Of a stretch of 64,000 bases of DNA, positions 34,071-42,616 are shown one piece after another. The notes under the pieces were generated by a model. The model had not been told where the DNA came from. It did no database searches and was given only the letters and a program-made list of their open reading frames with translations. The stretch is from Fuscovulum blasticum DSM 2131 (GTDB lineage: Bacteria > Pseudomonadota > Alphaproteobacteria > Rhodobacterales > Rhodobacteraceae), in NCBI RefSeq assembly GCF_003034965.1, contig NZ_PZKE01000003.1:1-64000 (forward strand). The letters are read 5' to 3'. How positions within the stretch are numbered: the stretch's first letter is position 1; every line of letters starts with the position of its first letter. The translations under genes were made by a program, and so were the position numbers.

Positions 34071-35147
34071 TCAGCCAAAGCGGACGGGCGACAGCGCCGC
34101 CACCAGATCGGCGCGCAGGGCAGGGGGGCGCCCGGCGATCAGGTCGGCCACCAGCGCGCTGGCGCCCGGGCAGGACTGGAAGCCCTGTCCCCCCTGTCCG
34201 CCCAGCCAGAAGAAGGCCGGATCGCGCGCGTCGGGGCCGATCACCAGCACCCGGTCGGGGGCAAAGGTGCGCAGGCCCGCCCAGTTGGCCAGGATGCGGG
34301 TCACCGGCTCGGTCATGAAGGATTCATACCGCGCCAGCCCCTCGGCCAGCACCATGTCATCGGCCCAGGCATCATGCGGTTCCATCGGGTCTTCGTCGGC
34401 GGGCGACACGATCAGCGCCCCGGCATCGGGCTTGGCATACCAGTCCTCGCCGGGGCCAAAGATCATGGGCCAGCGGCTGACATCCAGCCCGCCCGGCGCC
34501 GGAATCCGCGCCATCGACCGGCGGTGCGGCACAAAGCCCAGAGGCTGCACCCCGGCCAGCTTCGCCACCTCGTCCACCCAGGCGCCCGCCGCGTTGATCA
34601 GCAGCTTCGCCTCGGCCTCGCCCCCGGCCCATGCCACCCGCCAGCCCGATGCCGTGCGGGTGATCGCGGTCGCCCGGGCCCGGGTGACTATGGCCGCCCC
34701 ATGGGCGCGCGCCTCCTTGGCAAAGCCCTGCAACAGCAGGTCGGTGTCGATGTCATCGGCATGGTCCGCCAGCCCGGCCAGCTTGACCACCTCCAGATTC
34801 AGGATCGGCACGATCGCCTGCGCCTCGGCGGGCGAAATCGGATCGAAGGCCATCGCCTTCACGTCCTCGTCGAAATCTGCCCGCTGATCTTCCCGCGCCA
34901 CCAGCATCAGCCCGCGATGCGTCAGCAGACCGGGAACCGACCGGAAATAATCGCCCGAGGCCATCGACAGCTCCACCACGGCGGGCGTGCCATAGCGCGG
35001 CTCATAGAGCGCGGCCGACCGGCTTGAGGCGTGATGTGCCAGCGTGTCCTCGGCCTCAAGCAGGAGGACAGACCCAAGGGGCGCCAGCCGCGCCGCCGCC
35101 GAAACTCCGGCGATGCCGCCGCCGATGATCAGGAAATCATGTTGCAT
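34071..35147 (-). CDS. DAO-family FAD-dependent oxidoreductase
   Basis: A 358-residue flavoprotein. The N-terminal FAD motif is FLIIGGGIAGVSAAARLA, followed by HHASSRSAALYEPRYG. The substrate-side C-terminus has LGGQGGQGFQSCPGA, typical of D-amino-acid/glycine-oxidase-like enzymes. It probably oxidises an amino acid or other amine; the substrate is unknown. It lies 79 bases downstream of cbbO in the same direction and may ride on the cbb transcript, though no functional link is evident. Confidence 0.85.
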   Translation of the reverse strand: MQHDFLIIGGGIAGVSAAARLAPLGSVLLLEAEDTLAHHASSRSAALYEPRYGTPAVVELSMASGDYFRSVPGLLTHRGLMLVAREDQRADFDEDVKAMAFDPISPAEAQAIVPILNLEVVKLAGLADHADDIDTDLLLQGFAKEARAHGAAIVTRARATAITRTASGWRVAWAGGEAEAKLLINAAGAWVDEVAKLAGVQPLGFVPHRRSMARIPAPGGLDVSRWPMIFGPGEDWYAKPDAGALIVSPADEDPMEPHDAWADDMVLAEGLARYESFMTEPVTRILANWAGLRTFAPDRVLVIGPDARDPAFFWLGGQGGQGFQSCPGASALVADLIAGRPPALRADLVAALSPVRFG

Positions 35148-35226
35148 GTCGTGCCCTCGAACCCTGGCCGACAGAACCACCCCGCCCGGCGAAGCGCAAG
35201 CCGTCAGCCGCGCCGGACCGCCCCGG

Positions 35227-37494
35227 TCAGCCCTGCCGCGCCAGCCCGGCATAAAGCCGGGGCAGCCGTTCGGGCAGGCGGTCGATCCGGTCAAGGATCT
35301 GGTAGCCGCGCGCCCCGAAGATCTGCGCGACATAGGCATCGGCCTGCGGGTCCAGCGTCAGGCAGAAGGGCGAAACGCCCTGCCGCGCCACCTCTGCCAC
35401 GGCGGCGCGGGCGTCGTGGCGCAGATGGGCCGGGTCGCGCACGTCAATATCGGCGGGCGCGCCATCGGTCAGCACCAGAAGCAGCTTGCGCGCCGCGCGC
35501 TGCTGCGACAGGTGCCAGCCGGCATGGCGGATCGCCGCCCCCATGCGGGTGGACAGCCGCCCCTCCATCCCGGCCAGCCGCGCCTTGGGCAGCGGCCCCC
35601 AGTCTTCGCCGAATTCCTTGAAGCGCTGGTAGAACACGTTATGCCGCCCGTCCGAGCTGAACCCGTGCAGCGCGAAGGGATCGCCCACCCGATGCACCGC
35701 CTCGGCCAGCAGAGTGGCGGCGGCGCGGGTCAGGTCGATCAGCCGTTCCCCGCCTTCGCCCACCACATCGTTGGTCGATTGCGACAGGTCCATCAGCAGC
35801 AGCACTGCCACGTCGCGGGTGATCCGCACCTGCCGCATCATCACCCGCGGGTCGGGCTGCCGGCCCAGCCGCAGGTCAAGCCGGGCGGCAATCGCGGCGT
35901 TCAGGTCCAGATCGTCGCCATCCTCCAGCCGCCGCAGCCGCTGCACCCCCTGCGGCTGCATCGCCTCAAGCACGCGGCGCATCCGCTGCAACACCGGGCG
36001 GTGTTCGGTCAGGATCGCCTCCACCGCCTTGGGGTCGCCGGCCAGCGGGCGCTTTTCCAGCACGGTCGCCCAGTCGGGCCGCTCAAGCTGGATGCGGTAG
36101 TCGAACTCGGGGTAGCTGCGCGGCGGGGCCACCGGATCGCGCCCCTCGCGCGCGTTGAAACTGGTGCCGTCGTCATCGAAGAACTCGGTCGCGCAGACCA
36201 GAATCTCCTGCGCATCCTCGCCCGCGGTTTCCACCTCGACCTCGTTCACCATTTCCGAAACCGAGACATAGCGCCGCCGCTGCGCCGGGGCGGGGGCTTC
36301 GTCCCAGTCCACCTCTTCGGTTTCCCAAAGGTGGCGGTTGTCGTCGCGATAGGGTGCGGCCACCGGCGCGGGCAACCGCCCCGGTCCCAGCCGTTCGGCC
36401 AGCGCCAGCCCGATCCGCTGCGACGCCGTGGTGCTTGCCAGATCGGCCCCGGCAAATTCGGCCCGCGCCCAGGCAACCAGCGGGTCGGTCGTGGCCGCCT
36501 CGGGCAGCAGCAGCCCGCGCGCCACCCGGTCCAGCGGCATTGCCTCGCCGTGGAACCGCGCCCACAGGTCGCGCAGCCGGGGAAAGCGGGCAATGGCCAG
36601 CGCCTCGGCCCGGGCATCCTCGATCACGCCGATACAGGCCATCTGCCGGGGCGACAGGCCGTCGGCCGCCAGCGGCCCGCGCCAGGCCATCACATGCGCG
36701 GCCGCATGGGCGGCGGCGGCGCGGTAGATGTCGGCCCCCGCGATTCCCTGCCAGTCGTCCCAGGCGTCGGGCAGGTGCAGCAGCCCCGCCTCCAGAAACG
36801 GCCGCAGCCCTTCGCGCGCCTCGTAATCGCCCGAGGTGGGGCGCATCGCGAAATCGCGGCCCCACAGCGCGCGCAGATAGGCCCCGATCCGGCGGTGGAT
36901 GTCCACGAACAGCGTGCCCTTGCGTTCGCGCTGCAACACGGCCTTCGATTCGGCGCTGGCCAGCGCGAAGTAACGCATCTGTTCTTCCGGGTTGCTGCGG
37001 TGCGCCTCGGCCCCCCACAGCGCCCAGCGGCGCAGCCCGCCCAGCGTCAGCACGCCCAGCAGTTCGTCCAGATGGTCCAGCAGCGGGCGCAGCCCGCGCG
37101 GTGCCTGGGCCAGCAGCGTGTCCAGAAACGCCATCCAGCCCCGGAACAGCGCCGCATCCCCCAGCCGCCGCGCCGCCAGCGGTGCCGTCGCCAGCACCCG
37201 CGCGATCACCGCCCCCGAGGTGCGCGAGGCCAGCCGCAGACAATCGCGCACCAGATCGGGCAGCACGTCTTCGCCCAGCTCGCGCGCCAGCGGCGGCGCA
37301 GCTTCGATCCAGGCCCGCACCACCTCGGGCCCGCGGCCCATCCGGTGCAGCGCCAGCGCCCCTTCGGCCCACAGCACCAGCCCGCCGGGCGACAGGCTGC
37401 GCGCCGCCTCGGCCCGCAGGCTGGCGTGCAGCTCCCGCTCGGCCGGCGGCAGGTCGGCCAGGGCCTCGGTCATGCGGGCGGCCGGGTCTGTCAT
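35227..37494 (-). CDS. cbbO: Rubisco activation protein CbbO (von Willebrand factor A domain)
   Basis: A 755-residue adaptor for the CbbQ AAA+ ring in reactivating inhibited Rubisco. The C-terminal third (about residues 540-750) is a VWA domain with the MIDAS motif LLLMDLSQSTND, followed by LVLTDGAPADIDVRD. The long N-terminal part is helical and poorly conserved, as in other CbbO proteins. An acidic patch lies in the middle (VSEMVNEVEVETAGEDAQE). It starts eight bases after cbbQ, so the two are co-translated. Confidence 0.93.
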   Translation of the reverse strand: MTDPAARMTEALADLPPAERELHASLRAEAARSLSPGGLVLWAEGALALHRMGRGPEVVRAWIEAAPPLARELGEDVLPDLVRDCLRLASRTSGAVIARVLATAPLAARRLGDAALFRGWMAFLDTLLAQAPRGLRPLLDHLDELLGVLTLGGLRRWALWGAEAHRSNPEEQMRYFALASAESKAVLQRERKGTLFVDIHRRIGAYLRALWGRDFAMRPTSGDYEAREGLRPFLEAGLLHLPDAWDDWQGIAGADIYRAAAAHAAAHVMAWRGPLAADGLSPRQMACIGVIEDARAEALAIARFPRLRDLWARFHGEAMPLDRVARGLLLPEAATTDPLVAWARAEFAGADLASTTASQRIGLALAERLGPGRLPAPVAAPYRDDNRHLWETEEVDWDEAPAPAQRRRYVSVSEMVNEVEVETAGEDAQEILVCATEFFDDDGTSFNAREGRDPVAPPRSYPEFDYRIQLERPDWATVLEKRPLAGDPKAVEAILTEHRPVLQRMRRVLEAMQPQGVQRLRRLEDGDDLDLNAAIAARLDLRLGRQPDPRVMMRQVRITRDVAVLLLMDLSQSTNDVVGEGGERLIDLTRAAATLLAEAVHRVGDPFALHGFSSDGRHNVFYQRFKEFGEDWGPLPKARLAGMEGRLSTRMGAAIRHAGWHLSQQRAARKLLLVLTDGAPADIDVRDPAHLRHDARAAVAEVARQGVSPFCLTLDPQADAYVAQIFGARGYQILDRIDRLPERLPRLYAGLARQG

Positions 37495-37502
37495 GGCGCG
37501 GC

Positions 37503-38306
37503 TCAGAAGAACGTGGTGACGGCGGCGTCAAGCGCGTCGCGCATGTCGGGGTCGTCGGTGATCGGGCGCACCAGTGCCATCCGGCAGGCCGGCACCGGCG
37601 CCACGCCCTGCGCGATCAGCCCGCCCGCGTGCACCAGCATCCGGGTCGAAATGCCTTCGTCCAGCCCGTGTCCCTTCAGGTTGCGCGCCCGTTCGGCAAT
37701 CGACACCAGCTTGTCGGCCAGGCCCCGGTCAATGCCCGTTTCATGCGCCACGATCTCCACCTCGACCGCATGGTCGGGATAGGTGAAATCCAGCGCGCCG
37801 AAGCGTTGCTTGGTCGATTGCTTCAGGTCTTTCATCAGGCTCTGGTAGCCGGGGTTATAGCTGATCACGAGGTGAAAGTCGGGGTGCGCCCGCAGCAGTT
37901 CGCCCTTCTTTTCCAGCGGCAGCACTCGGCGGTTGTCGGTCAGCGGGTGGATCACCACGGTCGTATCCTGCCGCGCCTCGACCACCTCATCCAGATAGCA
38001 GATCGCGCCATGCCGGGCGGCAAATGTCAGCGGCCCGTCCTGCCAGCGCGTGCCCTCGGCATCCAGCAGGAACCGCCCCACCAGATCCGAGGCGGTCATG
38101 TCCTCGTTGCAGGAAACCGTGACCAGCGGCTTGCCCAGCCGCCAGGCCATATGTTCCACGAACCGCGTCTTGCCGCAGCCGGTGGGGCCTTTCAGCATGA
38201 CCGGCATCTTCGCCGCATAGGCCGCCTCATACAGCGCAACCTCGTCGGCCACCGGGCGATACCAGGGGTCGGCGGCAATGCGGAAGGGGGCGGTGATCTG
38301 GTCCAT
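37503..38306 (-). CDS. cbbQ: Rubisco activase CbbQ (MoxR-type AAA+ ATPase)
   Basis: A 267-residue AAA+ ATPase that, with CbbO, removes inhibitory sugar phosphates from form I Rubisco. Walker A is GPTGCGKT at residues 40-47, Walker B is in GAICYLDEV, and sensor and arginine-finger regions follow ([15 protein letters not shown]). The gene lies 56 bases downstream of cbbS, with a strong hairpin in between that may set its expression level relative to the Rubisco subunits. Confidence 0.96.
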   Translation of the reverse strand: MDQITAPFRIAADPWYRPVADEVALYEAAYAAKMPVMLKGPTGCGKTRFVEHMAWRLGKPLVTVSCNEDMTASDLVGRFLLDAEGTRWQDGPLTFAARHGAICYLDEVVEARQDTTVVIHPLTDNRRVLPLEKKGELLRAHPDFHLVISYNPGYQSLMKDLKQSTKQRFGALDFTYPDHAVEVEIVAHETGIDRGLADKLVSIAERARNLKGHGLDEGISTRMLVHAGGLIAQGVAPVPACRMALVRPITDDPDMRDALDAAVTTFF

Positions 38307-38331
38307 GGCGGCCTCGGGGCATCGGGAAAGC

Positions 38332-38355
38332 GCCCGCCGCAGGGCTGCGGCGGGC
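38332..38355 (-). other. Intergenic hairpin between cbbS and cbbQ
   Basis: GCCCGCCGCA and TGCGGCGGGC form a perfect 10-base stem with a 4-base loop, starting 7 bases after the cbbS stop. No T-run follows leftward, so it looks like an mRNA-stabilising or partial-attenuation element and not a full terminator. Confidence 0.65.
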
Positions 38356-38362
38356 AGGGCGG

Positions 38363-38722
38363 TCAGACGGGTGTTCCGCGATAGACCACCATGTTCGCGC
38401 CCTGGCTCTGGGTGAAATTGTTGTAGCCGATCAGCCGGACGTGATTGTCGGGGTTGGCCTCATGGCAGGCTTTCAGCTCGGCCAGAATGGCATCGACATC
38501 GGTTTCCCCGAACATCGGCAGCTTCCACATGTACCAGAAGTTCGACTTGGCGAACTGCGGCTCGGTGTGTTCGATGGCCGGGTTCCAGCCGTGTTTCACG
38601 ATCCATTCCACCTGCTTGCGGATCTGCGCCTCATCCATCGGCGGCAGATAGGAAAACGTGCCCATCTTGCGGCTCGCCGGGTCGGACAGCCGCGAGGTAT
38701 AGTCCTGAACTTTGCTCATCAT
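38363..38722 (-). CDS. cbbS: Rubisco small subunit, form IA
   Basis: A 119-residue small subunit. The family pattern is clear: [39 protein letters not shown], and [10 protein letters not shown] at the end. The length fits form IA and is shorter than the form IC subunits common in this family. Two ATG codons in a row follow GGGAGAG, and either could start. It lies 18 bases after cbbL. Confidence 0.97.
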   Translation of the reverse strand: MMSKVQDYTSRLSDPASRKMGTFSYLPPMDEAQIRKQVEWIVKHGWNPAIEHTEPQFAKSNFWYMWKLPMFGETDVDAILAELKACHEANPDNHVRLIGYNNFTQSQGANMVVYRGTPV

Positions 38723-38740
38723 CTCTCTCCCTTTGGCGGC

Positions 38741-40162
38741 TCAGCGGTGCTGGGTGTCCAGCTTGTCCACGGTGTCGAACTCGAACTTGATCTCTTTCCA
38801 GGTCTCCATGGCGATCTTCAGCTCGGGGCTGTGCTGCGCGGCAGCGGTCAGGATGGCCTTGCCTTCCTTCTCCAGCTCGCGGCCTTCGTTGCGGGCCTGA
38901 ACGCAGGCCTCCAGCGCCACCCGGTTCGCCGCGGCGCCCGCCGCATTGCCCCAGGGGTGGCCCAGCGTGCCGCCGCCGAATTGCAGGACCGAGTCATTGC
39001 CGAAGATCGAAACCAGCGCCGGCATGTGCCAGACGTGAATCCCGCCTGATGCCACCGGGAACACCCCTGGCATCGGCCCCCAGTCCTGATCGAAGAAGAT
39101 CCCGCGCGAACGGTCTTCCTTGATGTGGCGGTCGCGCAGCAGGTCGATCCAGCCCAGCGTCGCCGCCCGGTCGCCCTCCAGCTTGCCCACCACGGTGCCG
39201 GAATGAAGGTGGTCGCCGCCCAGCAGGCGCAGCAGCTTCGCCAGAACGCGGAAGTTGATGCCGTGGTTCGGGTTGCGGTCCATCACCGCGTGCATGGCGC
39301 GGTGAACGTGCAGCAGCATCCCGTTGTCGCGGCACCATTTCGACAGCGAGTTGTGCGCCGCCCAACCCAGCGTCAGGTAATCCGACATGATGATCGGCGT
39401 GCCGATCTCCTTGGCGTATTCCGCGCGCTTGTAGACCTCTTCCATCGTGGCGGCGGTCACGTTCATGTAGTGACCCTTGCGCTCGCCCGTCTCGGCCTCG
39501 GCCTTGACGATGGCCTCCTGGCAGAAATCGAACCTGTCGCGCCAGCGCATGAAGGGCTGCGAATTGACGTTCTCGTCGTCCTTGGTGAAATCCAGCCCGC
39601 CGCGCAGACATTCATAGACCGCCCGGCCATAGTTCTTGGCCGAAAGGCCCAGCTTCGGCTTGATGGTGCAGCCCAGCAGGGGGCGGCCGTACTTGTCCAG
39701 CTTGTCGCGTTCCACGTTGATGCCATGCGGCGGGCCGAAGCAGGTGGCCACGAACCACAGCGGGAACCGCACGTCTTCCAGCCGCAGCGACCGCACCGCC
39801 TTGAAGCCGAAGACGTTGCCCACGATCGAGGTGAACACGTTGACGACCGAGCCTTCCTCGAACAGGTCCATCGGATAGGCGATGAAGGCATAGAAGGCGT
39901 CGTCAGACCCCGGCACGTCCTCGATCGCGTAGGCGCGGCCCTTGTAATAGTCGAGGTCGGTCAGAAGGTCGGTCCAGACCGTTGTCCAGGTGCCGGTCGA
40001 GCTTTCGGCGGCCACGGCGGCGGCGGCTTCCTCGCGCGAAACGCCGGCCTGCGGCACCACCTTGAACACGGCAAGGATGTCGCTGTCCTTCACCGTGTAA
40101 TGCGGTTCCCAATAGGTCGATCGGTATTCCTTCACACCGGCGTCATAGGTCTTCGCGGCCAT
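38741..40162 (-). CDS. cbbL: Rubisco large subunit, form IA
   Basis: A 473-residue large subunit that carboxylates ribulose-1,5-bisphosphate in the Calvin cycle. The carbamylated lysine is Lys194 in DFTKDDEN, the catalytic base Lys168 is in [10 protein letters not shown], and loop 6 is [12 protein letters not shown]. The N-terminus ([19 protein letters not shown]) and the linked cbbS-cbbQ-cbbO order place it in the IAq subgroup, which Rhodobacter capsulatus is thought to have acquired from chemoautotrophs. All active-site regions are intact. Confidence 0.98.
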   Translation of the reverse strand: MAAKTYDAGVKEYRSTYWEPHYTVKDSDILAVFKVVPQAGVSREEAAAAVAAESSTGTWTTVWTDLLTDLDYYKGRAYAIEDVPGSDDAFYAFIAYPMDLFEEGSVVNVFTSIVGNVFGFKAVRSLRLEDVRFPLWFVATCFGPPHGINVERDKLDKYGRPLLGCTIKPKLGLSAKNYGRAVYECLRGGLDFTKDDENVNSQPFMRWRDRFDFCQEAIVKAEAETGERKGHYMNVTAATMEEVYKRAEYAKEIGTPIIMSDYLTLGWAAHNSLSKWCRDNGMLLHVHRAMHAVMDRNPNHGINFRVLAKLLRLLGGDHLHSGTVVGKLEGDRAATLGWIDLLRDRHIKEDRSRGIFFDQDWGPMPGVFPVASGGIHVWHMPALVSIFGNDSVLQFGGGTLGHPWGNAAGAAANRVALEACVQARNEGRELEKEGKAILTAAAQHSPELKIAMETWKEIKFEFDTVDKLDTQHR

Positions 40163-40224
40163 CGGCTCTCTCCCGTTTGTCGTGCCCGAATGTGCGGGTC
40201 GCAGCCGGTATCGCGCCTTGTATG

Positions 40225-40251
40225 ACTAAACAAAACTGAATAGTTTTTAGT
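40225..40251. promoter_or_regulatory. CbbR operator between cbbL and cbbR
   Basis: A nested dyad in an AT-rich island: outer ACTAAA and TTTAGT, inner AAAACT-GAAT-AGTTTT. It lies in the 109 bases between the two divergent starts, about 63 bases from cbbL and 21 from cbbR, where a LysR activator that also represses itself would bind. Confidence 0.7.
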
Positions 40252-40271
40252 TTCAGAACAGGGAAAAGGTT

Positions 40272-41177
40272 ATGATAAGGTACACCCTGCGCCAGCTTCA
40301 GGTGTTTCGCGCGGTGGCCAGCCACGCCAGCTACACCCGCGCGGCCGAAGAATTGCACCTGACCCAGCCCGCCGTGTTCGCCCAGGTGAAGCAGTTGGAA
40401 GACGCGCTTGGCCTGCCGCTGCTGGACCGGATCGGCAAGCGCCTGTTCCTGACCGAGGCCGGCCGCGCCGTGGTGGAAACCGCCCGCGAAACGCTGGAAG
40501 GCGTCGAACGGCTGGACATGCACCTGGCCGATCTGCAGGGGCTGCGGCGCGGGCGGCTGCGCATCGCCATCGTCTCGACGGTGCAGTATTTCCTGCCCCG
40601 CCTCCTGGGCACCTTCTGCACCGAAAACCCCGGCATCGAAATCGCGCTGACCGTGACCAACCGCGAAACGGTGATCGCCCGGCTGGCCGCGAATGAAGAC
40701 GATCTCTGCATCCTGGGCCAGCCGCCGGCGGGGCTGGACGTGGTGGCCACGCCCTTTGCCCGCAACCCCATCACCCTGCTGGCGCGCGGCGATCATCCGC
40801 TGGCGGGCCAGCCCGCGCTGCCCTTCGCCCGGCTGGCCGCCGAACCCTTCATCCTGCGCGAACAGGGATCGGGCACCCGCGCCGCCGCCGAACGCTACTT
40901 TGCCGATTGCGGCCTGCGGCCCCGCGTGCGGATGGAGCTTGGCTCGAACGAAGCGATCAAGGAAGCGGTGGTCGCCGGCCTTGGGCTGGCGATCCTGTCA
41001 CAGGACACCATTGCCGAAGACGTGGCGACCGGCCGGCTGGTGGCGCTGGACGTGCAGGGCTTCCCGTTGATGCGGGTCTGGAACGTGGCCTATCCGCGCG
41101 GCAAGCACCTGTCGGTCGCCGCCAGCGCCTTTCTGGACCACCTGATCGACCAGACCCGCGGCGCCGCCGCGCCCTAA
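40272..41177 (+). CDS. cbbR: LysR-family regulator of the cbb operon
   Basis: A 301-residue LysR activator. The helix-turn-helix is at residues 5-60 (LRQLQVFRAVASHASYTRAAEELHL in part), and the C-terminal effector domain has ERLDMHLADLQGLRRGRLRI and SVAASAFLDHL. It is divergent from cbbL with a dyad operator between, the standard CbbR layout. CbbR proteins respond to ribulose-1,5-bisphosphate, ATP or NADPH. Its stop overlaps the convergent sqr stop by about three bases. Confidence 0.94.
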   Translation: MIRYTLRQLQVFRAVASHASYTRAAEELHLTQPAVFAQVKQLEDALGLPLLDRIGKRLFLTEAGRAVVETARETLEGVERLDMHLADLQGLRRGRLRIAIVSTVQYFLPRLLGTFCTENPGIEIALTVTNRETVIARLAANEDDLCILGQPPAGLDVVATPFARNPITLLARGDHPLAGQPALPFARLAAEPFILREQGSGTRAAAERYFADCGLRPRVRMELGSNEAIKEAVVAGLGLAILSQDTIAEDVATGRLVALDVQGFPLMRVWNVAYPRGKHLSVAASAFLDHLIDQTRGAAAP

Positions 41178-42460
41178 CCCTTGCGGGTTTCCTTCAGCTT
41201 GTCGATCCCCAGCACCTTGAGCGCGAGCGCCTCGTAGAACGGTTCGGCCGTGCCCTTGCGCAGCTTGCGCAGGAAGTATTTCTCGAAGCCCACCTTGGCC
41301 AGATGCACCCATTTGCCGCTGGACGACCAGTTCACGTTGCGCGGCGGAATCTGCGGCTGCGCCACGAAGGCCACGCCCCCGTCGCCAAAATCCGCCAGGC
41401 AGACCGCGTTCCAGGTGCCCACCTGATCGGGTTCCTTCCCGCGCAGGATGTTGCCGATGTTATGCGCCGTGGCGCTGACCATGCTTTCGATCATGAAGCC
41501 GGTCTTCGGCACGCCGCAAGGCACCGGCGTCGGCCCCATCGGCGGGATGGCCACACAGACGCCCACAGCAAACACATTGGGATAGGCCGGGTTCTGCTGG
41601 TGCTGGTCCACGATGGTAAACCCGCGCGGGTTCGACAGCCCCTCGATGCCGCGCACCGGCGCGATGCCGCGAAACGCGGGCAGCATCATCGAGAATGCAA
41701 AGGGCAGCACCTTCTCGGCCTTCACGCTGCCGTCGTCATTGATCTCCTCGACGGTCATCTTGCCGTCCTCGACCTGCTTCACCCGGGCCGAGGTGATCCA
41801 TTTGATGTGTTTCCCGCGCATCTCGGATTCCAGCAGCCCCTTGGTGTCGCCCACCCCGTCCAGCCCCAGATGGCCGATATAGGGTTCGGCGGTGACAAAG
41901 GTCATCGGCACCTTGTCGCGGATCTTTGCCTTGCGCAGGGCGGCTTCCAGAATGAACAGGAATTCATAGGCCGGGCCAAAGCAGCTTGCCCCCTGCGCCG
42001 CGCCAATGATCACCGGGCCGGGCGCCTTGAGCAGTTTCTGGAACACCTGTTCCGCCTGTTCGGCATGGTCGATATGGCAGACCGACTGGGTAAAGCCGCC
42101 ATGCGGGCCAAAGCCCGGGATTTCGTCGAAGGCCAGTTCGGGCCCGGTGGCAATGATCAGGAAATCATAGGTCACGTCGCTGCCATCGACCAGACGGATG
42201 CGGTTTTCCTGCGGGATCACCCGTTCCGCCGCGACAGGCCGGAAGGCAATGCCCTTGCGCGCCATGGTCGGCCCCAGGTCCACCGTGATCTCCTCGCGCT
42301 TGCGCCAGCCCACCGCGATCCAGGGGTTCGACGGCACGAAATGGTAAACCGGGTCTTTCGTCACCACGGTGATCGTGTCTTCGGGGCGAAGCTGGTCCTT
42401 CATCTCATAGGCCATGATCGCCCCGCCCAAGCCAGCCCCCAGCACAACGACATGCGCCAT
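41174..42460 (-). CDS. sqr: Sulfide:quinone oxidoreductase, type I
   Basis: A 428-residue membrane-associated flavoprotein that oxidises sulfide to sulfane sulfur and reduces ubiquinone. The FAD motif is VVVLGAGLGGAIMAYEM. Three redox cysteines are present: Cys128 (TQSVCHIDH), Cys160 (GASCFGPAYEF) and Cys354 (TWNAVCLADFGD), at nearly the same numbers as in the Acidithiobacillus ferrooxidans enzyme. The C-terminus has the amphipathic WVHLAKVGFEKYFLRKL membrane-binding segment. It is transcribed alone from a promoter with an ATTC-N8-GAAT operator. Its electrons could support CO2 fixation by the adjacent cbb genes. Confidence 0.95.
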   Translation of the reverse strand: MAHVVVLGAGLGGAIMAYEMKDQLRPEDTITVVTKDPVYHFVPSNPWIAVGWRKREEITVDLGPTMARKGIAFRPVAAERVIPQENRIRLVDGSDVTYDFLIIATGPELAFDEIPGFGPHGGFTQSVCHIDHAEQAEQVFQKLLKAPGPVIIGAAQGASCFGPAYEFLFILEAALRKAKIRDKVPMTFVTAEPYIGHLGLDGVGDTKGLLESEMRGKHIKWITSARVKQVEDGKMTVEEINDDGSVKAEKVLPFAFSMMLPAFRGIAPVRGIEGLSNPRGFTIVDQHQQNPAYPNVFAVGVCVAIPPMGPTPVPCGVPKTGFMIESMVSATAHNIGNILRGKEPDQVGTWNAVCLADFGDGGVAFVAQPQIPPRNVNWSSSGKWVHLAKVGFEKYFLRKLRKGTAEPFYEALALKVLGIDKLKETRKG

Positions 42461-42501
42461 TCTTCATCCTCCCTCTGAAATTCTGCCTCCCCGGCTTCAC
42501 T

Positions 42502-42529
42502 ATAATAAATTCGAATGTTTGAATTTCAA
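42502..42529 (-). promoter_or_regulatory. sqr promoter with SqrR/BigR-type operator in the spacer
   Basis: Leftward -35 TTGAAA (42524-42529), a 16-base spacer and -10 TATTAT (42502-42507). The spacer holds ATTC-N8-GAAT (42509-42524), the operator described for the sulfide-responsive ArsR-type repressors SqrR and BigR. Bound repressor would block RNA polymerase. Confidence 0.78.
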
Positions 42530-42569
42530 AACGTAATGTTTGCTGTGAAATCCGGTGCTTCGGAAAATG

Positions 42570-42595
42570 AAAAGGCCCGCCGAAGCGGGCCTTCT
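42570..42595 (-). terminator. Rho-independent terminator of the nucleoside-importer/xdh operon
   Basis: Leftward GGCCCGC-TTCG-GCGGGCC followed by TTTT, starting 21 bases after the stop of the binding-protein gene. Confidence 0.85.
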
Positions 42596-42616
42596 GTCGT
42601 CAGGTCCGAAGGGGGC

